From UBA8389 sp035719105 (GTDB lineage Bacteria > Bacteroidota > Bacteroidia > Bacteroidales > UBA1402): a stretch of 64,000 nt of DNA. Below, one piece after another: positions 53,610 to 62,865 of this stretch. Position numbers and translations under genes: made by a program. Where the stretch lies: NCBI GenBank assembly GCA_035719105.1, contig DASTGN010000008.1, positions 537,018 through 601,017 on the forward strand, read 5' to 3'. The stretch's first letter is position 1, and each line of letters starts with the position of its first letter. Under the pieces are notes generated by a model that saw only the letters and a program-made list of their open reading frames with translations, made no database searches and was not told the DNA's origin.

Positions 53610-56231
53610 ATGTCCAAAAATCAACCAACCGAATTCGGATTTTTGAACGATCCTGAAAACGCCCACAAAATACTGACACTCACTTCTGACACCATGTTCT
53701 TGTTGAACAGGAATGGTTATTGCGTTGATTTACAGATTCATACTGATCGGTGGTTTATGCAGGATCCGTCCTTTTTCTTAGGCAAGAATATATTTAAACT
53801 CATTCCAGAAGCCACTTCCAAAACACTTCGGGAGAATTTTTCAAAGGTGGTTCATCCAGGAGATCGTTCTGAGGATAATTATGAAATTCAGGTTGCAGGT
53901 AAGAATTACTATTTCAAATGCATCATTTCCTGGTATGACGAGAATTACGTTCTTTGCCAATACAGGGACATCACCCAACGCATCCTACTCAAACAACGCA
54001 TTGAAATCATCAATCACAAACTTCAGGAAGTTGAAAAAGTTGCCAAAATAGGACATTGGATTTTTAATCATCGAACTAACATCCTGCAATACAACAGCTT
54101 TCCAATTACTACCGACTCCGAAAACAACGAAACCAGATTCATCCATTTTAAGGATTTTATGGAATCCGTTCACGAAGATGATAGGCAATTGGTCAGCGAC
54201 TATCTGAAATTCGGGGGTAAGAAACAGGACAAGGAATACGTGGATTATCAAATGACCATCTCGCAAAACATCACGCATTTTCGGGTAAAAGTCATTGATT
54301 CCTATGTAGACGAAGGCGGAGATAATGTTTCAGAAGGGTATATCCAGAACATATCAGACATCATGGAAAAGCAGCAAGAGCTCGAAATGATCACTCTTGC
54401 CGTTAAAAATTCCACCGATTACATTTTTGCCATGCAGGCAAATGGGAAACTCGTTTTTGGCAATCAAAAGTTCAGAGAACACCATGACTTGGACGACGAG
54501 ACCCCGCTCAGCAGCATCAATTTTTTCGAGACCATCCTCCAGGGATCTGGAAAAATACGTTGGCAGGACATCATCCAACAACTCATCACCACTCGTAAAA
54601 CGCTTAATTTTGTCCTGCAGAAACCCATCCCTGACAAACCAGAAATATTAGCATTTGATTGCACTTCCTATTTAGTCAAAGACGCACGCGGTATCGACCA
54701 AATTTGGACCTTCGGCAAAGACATAACCGAACGAGTTCAATACGAAAAACAAGTCAAAGAACTCAACCAAATCATGAGTACGGTTTTAACAAACATACCC
54801 ATGAACATTTCAGTAAAGGATGCTGACAACGATTTTCGATACATCTTTAGCAATCGAATGGGTAAGAAAATTCATTGGGGAGTAATGGATGACATCATCG
54901 GAAAAACCGATTTCAACCTATTTCCACAAGAAGAAGCTGCCAAAATGCGTGCCGATGATATCGATTCCCTGGAATCAAGAATTGAAACGCGAAAAATCAT
55001 TCTCGACAAAGACAGTGAAAACAACACCATTTTCTTCGATCAACTTCGCCTTTTGGTCGAGGACGAGAGCCGCGCCCTGTTGATTTCCATCGAAAGAGAC
55101 ATCACTAAGGACAAGTTGATGGAACAAGAACTGATTGATGCCAAAGAACGTGCCGAACAATCCGATAAGCTCAAATCAGCTTTTATTGCCAATATGAGCC
55201 ACGAAATCCGGACGCCACTGAACGCCATCGTCGGGTTTTCCAAAATTATCGCCGAGACACAGGATGCAGAAGAAAGGAAGTCGTATTATTCCATTGTCGA
55301 AACCAATAATGGCCGACTGCTCGGTTTGATCAACGAAATTCTGGACTTGTCCAAAATCGAGTCAGGCATCATGGAATTCGATCTGGAACCAACCAATCTT
55401 GCCTCCCTCTGCCGGGACATTCTGCAAACGATGAGCCTACGTTGCCAACCTGGCGTCAAACTTATTTTCGACGAATCCGATCCAGACCTCATCATCAACA
55501 CCGATAAAAACCGACTCAGTCAAGTCCTTAACAATCTGATCGGTAATGCCATCAAATTCACCAAAAAAGGTTCCATTCGGTTCGGCTATCAAAAGAATGA
55601 TTCTTACCTTGAATTCACCGTAGAAGATACTGGCTCAGGCATCGCACCGGACAAAATTCAGAAAGTATTTGACCGCTTTATCAAGGGTGATAATTTTACA
55701 CAAGGCACAGGATTGGGGTTGCCCATTTGCAAATCCATCATTGAAAAAATGGGTGGAACCATTTCCGTCAAATCGGTCTTTGGTAAAGGCGCCAGCTTTT
55801 TGTTCACCATCCCTTCGGAAAACATCATCAGTTCCATGAACCGCAAGGATGGTCATGACTCTGAAAGCTCCATGGTCGTTTTGGTCGCCGAAGATACAGA
55901 TGCGAATTATCTACTCATCGAAAACATGATTGGACAAACCTTTACGCTTCGAAGAGCCAACAATGGCATGGAAGCAGTTACGATGGTTCAGGATTATGAG
56001 CCAGACTTGATTTTGATGGATATCAAAATGCCCATTTTGAACGGTGTTGAAGCAGCAAAACTCATCCGAAGCATTTCTCCCAAAATTCCTATTGTCGCAC
56101 TAAGTGCCTACGCTTTTGACCAAGACAGAAATGCCGCCATGGAAGCGGGTTGCAACGACTTCCTCGCCAAACCATTCGATAAATCCCATCTCATGGACAT
56201 CTTAATGAAATACTTAAGTGGTTTCAGTTAA
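53610..56231 (+). CDS. Multi-PAS hybrid sensor histidine kinase with receiver
   Basis: This is 873 residues from the ATG at 53610; the ATG at 53586 is possible but would be nearly leaderless. No membrane segment or signal peptide is seen, so it is a cytoplasmic sensor. About four PAS-like modules fill residues 1-510. HisKA has the phospho-accepting His531 in ANMSHEIRTPLNAIVGFSKI. The HATPase domain has NNLIGNAIKFTKKG, VEDTGSGIAP and GTGLGLPICKS. The C-terminal receiver has LVAEDTDAN, phospho-acceptor Asp804 in LILMDIKMP and LAKPFD. There is no DNA-binding output, so the divergent single-domain regulator is the likely relay partner. The signal is unknown. Confidence 0.93.
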   Translation: MSKNQPTEFGFLNDPENAHKILTLTSDTMFLLNRNGYCVDLQIHTDRWFMQDPSFFLGKNIFKLIPEATSKTLRENFSKVVHPGDRSEDNYEIQVAGKNYYFKCIISWYDENYVLCQYRDITQRILLKQRIEIINHKLQEVEKVAKIGHWIFNHRTNILQYNSFPITTDSENNETRFIHFKDFMESVHEDDRQLVSDYLKFGGKKQDKEYVDYQMTISQNITHFRVKVIDSYVDEGGDNVSEGYIQNISDIMEKQQELEMITLAVKNSTDYIFAMQANGKLVFGNQKFREHHDLDDETPLSSINFFETILQGSGKIRWQDIIQQLITTRKTLNFVLQKPIPDKPEILAFDCTSYLVKDARGIDQIWTFGKDITERVQYEKQVKELNQIMSTVLTNIPMNISVKDADNDFRYIFSNRMGKKIHWGVMDDIIGKTDFNLFPQEEAAKMRADDIDSLESRIETRKIILDKDSENNTIFFDQLRLLVEDESRALLISIERDITKDKLMEQELIDAKERAEQSDKLKSAFIANMSHEIRTPLNAIVGFSKIIAETQDAEERKSYYSIVETNNGRLLGLINEILDLSKIESGIMEFDLEPTNLASLCRDILQTMSLRCQPGVKLIFDESDPDLIINTDKNRLSQVLNNLIGNAIKFTKKGSIRFGYQKNDSYLEFTVEDTGSGIAPDKIQKVFDRFIKGDNFTQGTGLGLPICKSIIEKMGGTISVKSVFGKGASFLFTIPSENIISSMNRKDGHDSESSMVVLVAEDTDANYLLIENMIGQTFTLRRANNGMEAVTMVQDYEPDLILMDIKMPILNGVEAAKLIRSISPKIPIVALSAYAFDQDRNAAMEAGCNDFLAKPFDKSHLMDILMKYLSGFS

Positions 56232-56275
56232 GCCTGCAGAACTTTTAGGGAATAACTTAATTAAAACACGGTTAG

Positions 56276-56313
56276 CTCAAAAAGGAGGTTCACCTTGGTG
56301 AACCTCCTTTTTG

Positions 56314-56315
<2 letters not shown>
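56276..56315. terminator. Bidirectional terminator between hybrid kinase and tRNA-Thr
   Basis: A perfect 19-bp inverted repeat with a 2-nt centre carries AAAAA/TTTTT tracts at both edges (core arms GGAGGTTCACC and GGTGAACCTCC). It can end transcription of the kinase from the left and of the tRNA from the right. Its right edge touches the tRNA 3' end. Confidence 0.85.
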
Positions 56316-56386
<71 letters not shown>

Positions 56387-56404
56387 AATGCTTTATTGCG
56401 GCGG

Positions 56405-56434
56405 CAAAATTAGTCAGATTTTTTAAAAATCAAA
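56405..56434 (-). promoter_or_regulatory. Promoter of tRNA-Thr
   Basis: On the minus strand there is TTTG (plus strand CAAA at 56431-56434), then 18 bp, then TAATTTTG (plus strand CAAAATTA at 56405-56412). The box ends 18 bp before the tRNA 5' end. Both elements match the Bacteroidota consensus. Confidence 0.65.
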
Positions 56435-56447
56435 GCTTTTGCAGGGA

Positions 56448-56906
56448 TTAAATGTCGGCCATGAGTTTTTCGAAAAACGCATCGAGCTCCTCGTCCATAT
56501 GTTTAAGAAAATGATCATCAATGAGATATTGTTCATCATCAAGGAGAAGAAGCTCAGCCAAAGTTTCCATTTCTTCATCGACCATCAAGACAGAAAAGGG
56601 CTTCAGAATGTTGATCCTATCAAAAAGGCCTTCATCCTTTATTTTGTTTGCTATCTCCGTGAGCATAGCTTCACATTCCTTTAATTCAACCTCATTATCA
56701 AGCGTTTCGTAATTTTCTTGCCAAACTTCGACCGGGACCTTGATCAGTTCATGATCCTCATCGTCAAAAACCGAAAACTCACCAGCTTCCGGATTGGGTA
56801 AAAGATACAGGTCGACAATCGCAGCCTGGGATTCTGACACCTCCAATTGCACGAGGGATTTGCGGAAGGCACGATCCAACAAATGATACAAGGCTTCTTT
56901 CTTCAT
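56448..56906 (-). CDS. Conserved-looking acidic hypothetical protein
   Basis: This is a soluble, very acidic protein of 152 residues with no signal peptide or membrane helix. It starts MKKEALYHLLDRAFRKS and ends in a Leu/Asp/Glu-rich region (ELLLLDDEQYLIDDHFLKHM, then DEELDAFFEKLM). No catalytic motif is seen. The codon usage and dense acidic pattern look like a real gene. A TACTTTTG box on the minus strand at 56912-56919 is only 5 bp from the ATG, so it may be chance or give a leaderless mRNA. I do not recognise the family. Confidence 0.75.
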   Translation of the reverse strand: MKKEALYHLLDRAFRKSLVQLEVSESQAAIVDLYLLPNPEAGEFSVFDDEDHELIKVPVEVWQENYETLDNEVELKECEAMLTEIANKIKDEGLFDRINILKPFSVLMVDEEMETLAELLLLDDEQYLIDDHFLKHMDEELDAFFEKLMADI

Positions 56907-56929
56907 GGCGCCAAAAGTACAAAAAATAA

Positions 56930-57994
56930 TTAATTTAAATTCCCATCAAAGTAAATTTTCAGCTTTTGAACGTCTTCAACACGGTCTTCCAACGCTATTT
57001 TCCTTTGATTTAAGTAAACAACGTCATAGTCCGCACTGCCTATCGGACATTGAAGCATGGCTTCTTCAGCTTTTTTACACCAAACAAGCGCTTCTGCCGG
57101 ATTCCCTTTCAGTTCCTCATAAAACATCATATTCATGGCGGCACGGTATTTGGATCGGAAAATACCCTTTTCAAATTCCAATTTCCATAAGGTAGCAGCT
57201 TCATCGATGGAACCATTTCGAACAAGATCGGCAGCCATTTTCATCCGATAACTACCGGTGCAAAAATATTCTCGTTTTTCCGATTCCCAGTGAGGTCCCA
57301 TGACTCGACTCAAATGCTCAGCAACAACATCCCCTATTTCAGGCAAGACATCATCTATCAATGGCAAACTTTGCGTAACCTTCAATGGATTTTGGCTGTT
57401 TTTTTGCCAGTACAAACTGTCATTGTACTGAAATTGAGTGATTAAAGTATCCTGATCCAAATCGTATACCCGCCAAACAGAATTGACCCAAACATCTCGG
57501 GTAGCCAGATAGGTTTCACCAGTATAGTACGTATTCGTGGTGGTCGTAGTCAACAACCGGTCCAAGCTGATTAGCAGATGGACACTGGTATCCCGACTAA
57601 TTTCCCTGATCATGGAATTGCTTATTCGACCCGATCGCAAATATTCTCCTTCTTTGGTTTTAACAGGCAAGATTGTTCCCCGATGCCAGGGAGTGATGCG
57701 TTTGTAAAAACCTTCCTTCAGCAAGTAATTGCTTAAAGAACCAAAAAGCAATTCGGATAACGGTTCCGTATTAAATGAAGTGTCACCAATTAGCTTGAAT
57801 CCGATTTTAACTTCATGCCCCATATAACTGGGCTGAACACCACTGTTGTCAACCAAAACGATGTTATTTTTTTGTGACGGAACTACCACGTAACCTGGTT
57901 TTAAAACATCCATATGAAACACCTGCATGTTGCTGCAAGAACTGATTAAAAGCGTCAATATCAGTATAGATAACCAGTATTTTGAACGGTTCAT
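56930..57994 (-). CDS. Lipoprotein of unknown function, DUF6340-like
   Basis: This 354-residue lipoprotein has its lipid on Cys20 in LLISSC. It continues with a beta-rich N-terminal region (QVFHMDVLKPGYVVVPSQKN, then IVLVDNSG), a middle domain with VHLLISLDRLLTTTTTNTYY and DVWVNSVWRVYD, and a C-terminal pair of TPR-like helices (AADLVRNGSIDEAATLWKLE, then NPAEALVWCKKAEEAM). The pattern matches what I recall of Bacteroidota DUF6340 proteins, but the name is tentative. A minus-strand TAACTTTG box at 58018-58025 is its likely promoter, back to back with that of rpsA. Confidence 0.78.
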   Translation of the reverse strand: MNRSKYWLSILILTLLISSCSNMQVFHMDVLKPGYVVVPSQKNNIVLVDNSGVQPSYMGHEVKIGFKLIGDTSFNTEPLSELLFGSLSNYLLKEGFYKRITPWHRGTILPVKTKEGEYLRSGRISNSMIREISRDTSVHLLISLDRLLTTTTTNTYYTGETYLATRDVWVNSVWRVYDLDQDTLITQFQYNDSLYWQKNSQNPLKVTQSLPLIDDVLPEIGDVVAEHLSRVMGPHWESEKREYFCTGSYRMKMAADLVRNGSIDEAATLWKLEFEKGIFRSKYRAAMNMMFYEELKGNPAEALVWCKKAEEAMLQCPIGSADYDVVYLNQRKIALEDRVEDVQKLKIYFDGNLN

Positions 57995-58017
57995 AGGTTT
58001 TTTGACTTAGATTCAAA

Positions 58018-58078
58018 CAAAGTTAGGCGATTTATGCCAATTCAATTGCTTTTTCCAAGGTATTTTTTAGTATCTTTG
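58018..58078. promoter_or_regulatory. Divergent promoters of the DUF6340-like gene and rpsA
   Basis: The minus-strand TAACTTTG (58018-58025) serves the lipoprotein and the plus-strand TATCTTTG (58071-58078) serves rpsA. A self-complementary CAATTG at 58043-58048 lies between them and could act as the -33 element on both sides, 17 and 22 bp from the respective boxes. Confidence 0.5.
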
Positions 58079-58137
58079 CGGCTCGATTTTTCAAATCAAT
58101 ATAATGTCTAATTCACTAATTTCTCTCTCATTAATCA

Positions 58138-59937
58138 ATGGAACAAAAAAATCTATTAGTCCCCGATCAGTCTTTTGATTGGGATGCCTTTGAAAAAGGC
58201 GAAGTCTTTGGCACCATGTCCAAAGCCGAACTCGAAGTGGCTTATGACAACACCTTGAACACCGTTAAGGACAAGGACGTCGTAGAAGGCACTGTCATTT
58301 CAATGAACAAACGCGAAGTTGTTGTCAACATCGGCTTCAAATCCGATGGGATCGTTTCTTTGAACGAATTCCGTTACAATCCCGATTTAAAAATCGGTGA
58401 CAGCGTAGAAGTGTATGTTGAAAACCAAGAAGACAAAAAAGGACAGCTGATCCTTTCACACAAGAAAGCCCGCGCAACCCGCAGTTGGGATCGTGTCAAT
58501 TCAGCATTGGAAAACAGCGAAATCATCAAGGGTTTCGTAAAATGCCGCACCAAGGGTGGTATGATCGTCGACGTATTCGGCATAGAAGCCTTCTTGCCTG
58601 GTTCACAAATCGACGTCAAGCCCATTCGCGACTATGACGTATTTGTCGGCAAAACCATGGAATTCAAAGTTGTCAAAATCAACCAGGAATTCAAAAACGT
58701 TGTTGTTTCTCACAAAGCGCTTATCGAAGCAGAACTGGAACAACAGAAAAAGGAAATCATCGCCAAACTCGAAAAAGGTCAAGTATTGGAAGGTACCGTC
58801 AAGAACATCACTTCTTACGGTGTATTCATCGACTTGGGCGGCGTAGACGGTTTGGTTCACATCACAGACCTGAGCTGGGGCCGCGTAAGCGATCCTAAGG
58901 AAGTGGTAGAACTCGACCAAAAAATCAACGTTGTTATTCTTGACTTCGATGACGAAAAGAAACGCATCGCACTTGGTCTCAAGCAGCTGACCCCGCACCC
59001 ATGGGATGCCCTCAGTGCCGACCTGAACGTTGGCGACAAAGTGAAAGGCCGCGTAGTGGTTATGGCCGACTATGGCGCATTCATCGAAATCGCTCCTGGT
59101 GTAGAAGGTTTGATCCACGTCTCCGAAATGAGCTGGTCTCAACACCTGCGCAGCGCTCAGGACTTCATGAAAGTTGGCGACCAGGTTGAAGCCGTCATCC
59201 TCACCCTCGACCGCGACGAACGCAAAATGTCTCTTGGCATCAAACAATTGAAAGAAGATCCTTGGACAAACATTGAATCCAAATATGCAGTTGGCAGTCG
59301 CCACACCGCTAAGGTTCGCAACTTCACCAACTTCGGTGTTTTTGTTGAAATCGAAGAAGGCGTTGACGGTTTAATCCACATTAGCGATTTAAGCTGGACC
59401 AAAAAGGTGAAACATCCGAGCGAATTCACTCAATTGGGTACACCCATTGAAGTGATTGTTCTCGAAATTGACAAGGACAACCGTCGTTTGAGCCTCGGCC
59501 ACAAACAATTGGAAGAAAATCCTTGGGATGTATTTGAAACCATCTTTACGGTTGACAGCATCCACGAAGGTACCATCATCGATTTGATGGATAAAGGCGC
59601 TGTCATCTCCTTGCCTTACGGCGTGGAAGGCTTTGCTACTCCCAAACACCTGGTAAAAGCAGATAATACGACTGCCGTTGTTGACGAAAAACTCGAATTC
59701 AAAGTAATCGAATTCAACAAAGACGCTAAACGCATCATCTTATCACACAGCCGTATACACGAAGATGAAGCTAAAACGGAAGCACGTGCTGCCAAAAAAG
59801 CTACAGGAACCAAGAAATCCGCCAAGAAAGACGAAGCTGACGAACAGCCCGTTGCTCAGAAAATGGAAAAAACCACCCTTGGTGACATCGATGCTCTTGC
59901 TGAATTAAAAGAACGCTTGGACGCCAAGAAATCTTAA
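58138..59937 (+). CDS. rpsA: 30S ribosomal protein S1
   Basis: This 599-residue protein with six S1 (OB-fold) RNA-binding repeats delivers mRNA to the 30S subunit. The repeats begin near residues 40, 125, 210, 295, 385 and 470. Clear examples are GTVKNITSYGVFIDLGGVDG, LVHITDLSWGRV, GRVVVMADYGAFIEIAPGVE and VRNFTNFGVFVEIEEGVDG. The C-terminus is Lys/Ala-rich. The codon choice is stronger and more GC-ended than in the neighbours, as expected for a highly expressed gene. A strong promoter box precedes it and a strong terminator follows. Confidence 0.97.
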   Translation: MEQKNLLVPDQSFDWDAFEKGEVFGTMSKAELEVAYDNTLNTVKDKDVVEGTVISMNKREVVVNIGFKSDGIVSLNEFRYNPDLKIGDSVEVYVENQEDKKGQLILSHKKARATRSWDRVNSALENSEIIKGFVKCRTKGGMIVDVFGIEAFLPGSQIDVKPIRDYDVFVGKTMEFKVVKINQEFKNVVVSHKALIEAELEQQKKEIIAKLEKGQVLEGTVKNITSYGVFIDLGGVDGLVHITDLSWGRVSDPKEVVELDQKINVVILDFDDEKKRIALGLKQLTPHPWDALSADLNVGDKVKGRVVVMADYGAFIEIAPGVEGLIHVSEMSWSQHLRSAQDFMKVGDQVEAVILTLDRDERKMSLGIKQLKEDPWTNIESKYAVGSRHTAKVRNFTNFGVFVEIEEGVDGLIHISDLSWTKKVKHPSEFTQLGTPIEVIVLEIDKDNRRLSLGHKQLEENPWDVFETIFTVDSIHEGTIIDLMDKGAVISLPYGVEGFATPKHLVKADNTTAVVDEKLEFKVIEFNKDAKRIILSHSRIHEDEAKTEARAAKKATGTKKSAKKDEADEQPVAQKMEKTTLGDIDALAELKERLDAKKS

Positions 59938-59962
59938 TAATTTAAGCATTACTATAAAAAAT

Positions 59963-59994
59963 GGAGCTTGATTTTTTCAAGCTCCTTTTTTTTT
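59963..59994 (+). terminator. Rho-independent terminator of rpsA
   Basis: A 9-bp perfect stem GGAGCTTGA/TCAAGCTCC with a 5-nt T loop is followed by nine T residues. It ends rpsA transcription before gldB. Confidence 0.9.
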
Positions 59995-60026
59995 CAATCA
60001 TTGGCAGAAAAGTAGTCGATATGCTT

Positions 60027-60034
60027 TAACTTTG
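60027..60034 (+). promoter_or_regulatory. Putative -7 promoter box for gldB
   Basis: TAACTTTG (exact TAnnTTTG) lies 29 bp before the ATG at 60064. TTGG at 60001-60004 is a possible -33 element, 22 bp upstream. Confidence 0.5.
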
Positions 60035-60063
60035 CTTAAGAAGTTCTACTTAATCATTCCATC

Positions 60064-61029
60064 ATGAAAAAGATTCTCAGCGCCCTCCTTTTGCTGTCTT
60101 TGATCAGTTGCACAACCAGTCGTTATGAGGTGCCGGGTAAACCAGAACTCAACATCACTATTCAGCGTTTTGACAAAGCTTTCTACGAAACCGGACTTTG
60201 GCCAGACTCCACATTCCTCAACCTTTATGCCAATGAAATCATGGAAGTTGGGGAACCAGGCAGCAAAATGTTTAAACAATTTGAAACCATTTTCCGGAAC
60301 GATGCAGACATAAAAAAGCTATACACCGATTGTCAGAAAACATTCAGCGATGTTTCCGACATCGAGGAAGAGTTGACTTGGGGATTCCACCGAATGCAAT
60401 ACTTTTTTCCGAACATACCAATTCCTAAGGTCTACATGCACATTGCGGGTTATGGCGAATCCATCGTTTCAGCGCCAGGCATTCTTTCGGCCGATATCGA
60501 TAAATACTTAGGCAAGGATTATGATGTGTACAAAAACCTTTTCTCACCTTATCAAGCCGCCCGAATGTATCCTGAGAAACTGGTTTCGGATTACATGACA
60601 GGATGGGTTCGGTCTGAACTAACCGAATACAAATTGATGGACAATCAGCGATTGCTGGATTATATGTTGTACGAAGGTAAAATCCTCTTCCTGATTCAGG
60701 TTTTGCTGCCGGATGAAAGTTTGGAAAATTTGAGTGGATTCAACACCAGCCAATTGGATTGGTGTGCGAATAACGAAAAAAAGATGTGGACAACCCTCCT
60801 ACAGCATCAACAGCTGTACAGTTCCGATGCAAGCATCATCAACAAATATCTCCGCGAAGCGCCAAATACCGTTTTTTTCGGACAAGATTCCCCTGGCCGC
60901 GCTGTTATTTGGGTGGGCTATAGGATTGTCTCGAGTTATATGGAAAAGAATCCGAAAGTGACCGTTCAGGACTTGATGTTGAGAACAAAAGCACAAGATT
61001 TGTTGAAAGGTGCAACCTATCGTCCGTAA
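60064..61029 (+). CDS. gldB: Gliding-motility-type lipoprotein GldB
   Basis: This 321-residue lipoprotein has its lipid on Cys16 in LLSLISC. It has GldB-family features: INITIQRFDKAFYE-like start (here NITIQRFDKAFYETG), FFPNIPIPKVYMHIAGYGES, LSADIDKYLGKDYDVYKNLF and PGRAVIWVGYRIVSSYMEKN. GldB is needed for gliding in Flavobacterium. In non-gliding Bacteroidales its homologue is present without known motility, so the role here is uncertain. It converges on the U32 gene with 3 bp between stops. Confidence 0.88.
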   Translation: MKKILSALLLLSLISCTTSRYEVPGKPELNITIQRFDKAFYETGLWPDSTFLNLYANEIMEVGEPGSKMFKQFETIFRNDADIKKLYTDCQKTFSDVSDIEEELTWGFHRMQYFFPNIPIPKVYMHIAGYGESIVSAPGILSADIDKYLGKDYDVYKNLFSPYQAARMYPEKLVSDYMTGWVRSELTEYKLMDNQRLLDYMLYEGKILFLIQVLLPDESLENLSGFNTSQLDWCANNEKKMWTTLLQHQQLYSSDASIINKYLREAPNTVFFGQDSPGRAVIWVGYRIVSSYMEKNPKVTVQDLMLRTKAQDLLKGATYRP

Positions 61030-61032
61030 GGT

Positions 61033-62865
61033 TTAAACAACCTCAATCAATTGCATCTCACAAGCTTTACAGTCAAAACGCAATTGAATTCTTTTGGTGT
61101 TGTAAACCAAATACAGGGGTTCATTTAGTGACTTAACAGAGCGTGTTACACGCGGGCATGCCCCCAGTTCATATTTGATGCAATGTTTGTTGAACATCAA
61201 TACTTCGTCAGATTTTCGCAAACGATCCTTTGACTCGAAAGCAGGTTCGATGCTTTCCACACCGTGTTCCTGATAAAACTCAGCGGCCTTTTTATTCAAA
61301 ACATTGCCCAAATAGGTCAAGTGTTTTTCCGGATACGAATGATTCGTTTCAGGCATCCTAAATTCTTCTTTGCGGAAGGCAATCTTACGAGCAATCATCA
61401 TCTTTTCGCAAAGCAAACGTCTTTGTTCCGCCCAAATTGAAACCGGCACAAACCAGTCGCCGCTCCAATCTAAGTCACAAGAAATTGCTTCAAAAAGCGT
61501 GGCACCCAACTTTGACAGTTGATTCTTCACATGTAGTTCCTGAGGTTTGGAAGCTAGCACTTTCTCTTGCTCAAAACTCAATGCAACCCGATTGCCTTTT
61601 GCATCTTCCATACTTAAGGCAAAACCAAATACAGTCTCCCAACATTTTATAGTCACCTGAATCTTTCTCTCGGCCGAAGGTTTTTCCAACTTGGACTCAA
61701 AGGCTTGATCATGTGTACGATACAACAATGCATTGGGCGTGAGTTCAGGCATTCTAGCAGGGAACAAACGATTTTCCTCCACACGATTTACCCGAAACCC
61801 TTCAAATTGGCCGTTCGTACCGACAAAACTCAGCCCATCGCCATTGGCAAATTGGGTCAAACCCGCAACCGAAAAATGATTACCTCGTATTTCTTTCACT
61901 CTTCCAACCGGCTCTCCCATCGATTTGGGCGTATCCAGATTTCCGAGATGGTCTGGCCTTCCCTTTAAAAAATAATTCGTAAAACCACGGTTGAAACTTT
62001 TACTCAGATTCGGTTGAAAGGTAAAATGGCTAATACCATCGGAACTTCGTTTCAAATCAGGTCTTTTTTTCAGAATTTCATCCAATTTAGTCCGATAATA
62101 GGCCGTTACATTCTTAACGTACGAAACGTCTTTGAGACGACCCTCGATTTTAAACGAATGAATTCCAGCATCGATAAGGTCTTCAAGGGCTTCCGACCGA
62201 TTCAAATCCTTTATGGATAAAAGGTGCTTCTGACGAACAATGGTTCTACCATCCGCATCAATCAGATCATAGGGCAACCGACAAAACTGCGCACATTCAC
62301 CCCGATTGGCACTTCGCCCACTAATCGCCTGGCTGATATAACACTGTCCGCTATAGCTGACGCAGAGGGCACCATGAACAAAACATTCCAACTGTACGGA
62401 AGTGTTTGAGGCAATCTCGCGAATTTGGTCTAAAGACAACTCTCTAGCCAATACGATTTGACGAAATCCAGCATCCTGAAGAAACTGTATTTTTTCAAGT
62501 GTCCGGTTGTCTGTCTGGGTGCTAGCGTGCAAAGGAATAGGAGGCAAATTCAAGCGGGCAATTCCCATATCCTGAACGATCAATGCATCGATACCAATTC
62601 TCCAAAGATCCCATATCAGCTTTTCAACCTCCGGCAGTTCCTCATCAAACAAGATGGTATTGATGGTTGCATAAATCCTAACACCATATTCATGAGCGAA
62701 TTCAGTCAACTCAGCCAGGCTCTCCAATGAGTTTCCTGCTGATGAACGAGCTCCAAATTTTGATGCGCCGATGTAAACAGCATCTGCACCATGAAGAATA
62801 GCTTCCCGTGCACATTCCACATTTTTTGCAGGTGCCAGTAATTCAATCGAACGAATAGGAGTCAT
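61033..62865 (-). CDS. U32-family protein (RlhA/TrhP-type RNA hydroxylation)
   Basis: This 610-residue cytoplasmic protein is of the so-called peptidase U32 family, now known in E. coli as RlhA (23S rRNA C2501 hydroxylation) and TrhP (tRNA U34 hydroxylation). The N-terminal TIM-barrel-like part has ELLAPAKNVECAREAILHGA and DAVYIGASKFGARSSAG. The Cys cluster is in CFVHGALCVSYSGQCYIS and NRGECAQFCRLPYDL. SFKIEGRLKDVSYVKNVTAY is the U32 signature. The extended C-terminus with further cysteines (CDCKACEMQ-like end, RFDCKACEMQ) fits the longer RlhA-type forms. Its start directly abuts the metA stop, so the two form an operon. Confidence 0.88.
   Translation of the reverse strand: MTPIRSIELLAPAKNVECAREAILHGADAVYIGASKFGARSSAGNSLESLAELTEFAHEYGVRIYATINTILFDEELPEVEKLIWDLWRIGIDALIVQDMGIARLNLPPIPLHASTQTDNRTLEKIQFLQDAGFRQIVLARELSLDQIREIASNTSVQLECFVHGALCVSYSGQCYISQAISGRSANRGECAQFCRLPYDLIDADGRTIVRQKHLLSIKDLNRSEALEDLIDAGIHSFKIEGRLKDVSYVKNVTAYYRTKLDEILKKRPDLKRSSDGISHFTFQPNLSKSFNRGFTNYFLKGRPDHLGNLDTPKSMGEPVGRVKEIRGNHFSVAGLTQFANGDGLSFVGTNGQFEGFRVNRVEENRLFPARMPELTPNALLYRTHDQAFESKLEKPSAERKIQVTIKCWETVFGFALSMEDAKGNRVALSFEQEKVLASKPQELHVKNQLSKLGATLFEAISCDLDWSGDWFVPVSIWAEQRRLLCEKMMIARKIAFRKEEFRMPETNHSYPEKHLTYLGNVLNKKAAEFYQEHGVESIEPAFESKDRLRKSDEVLMFNKHCIKYELGACPRVTRSVKSLNEPLYLVYNTKRIQLRFDCKACEMQLIEVV

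Noticed and set aside
58603..59304. A 233-codon open frame antisense to rpsA
   Set aside because: It lies wholly inside the S1 repeats, lacks a promoter or family pattern, and its composition mirrors the strong codon bias of rpsA. It is a shadow frame.
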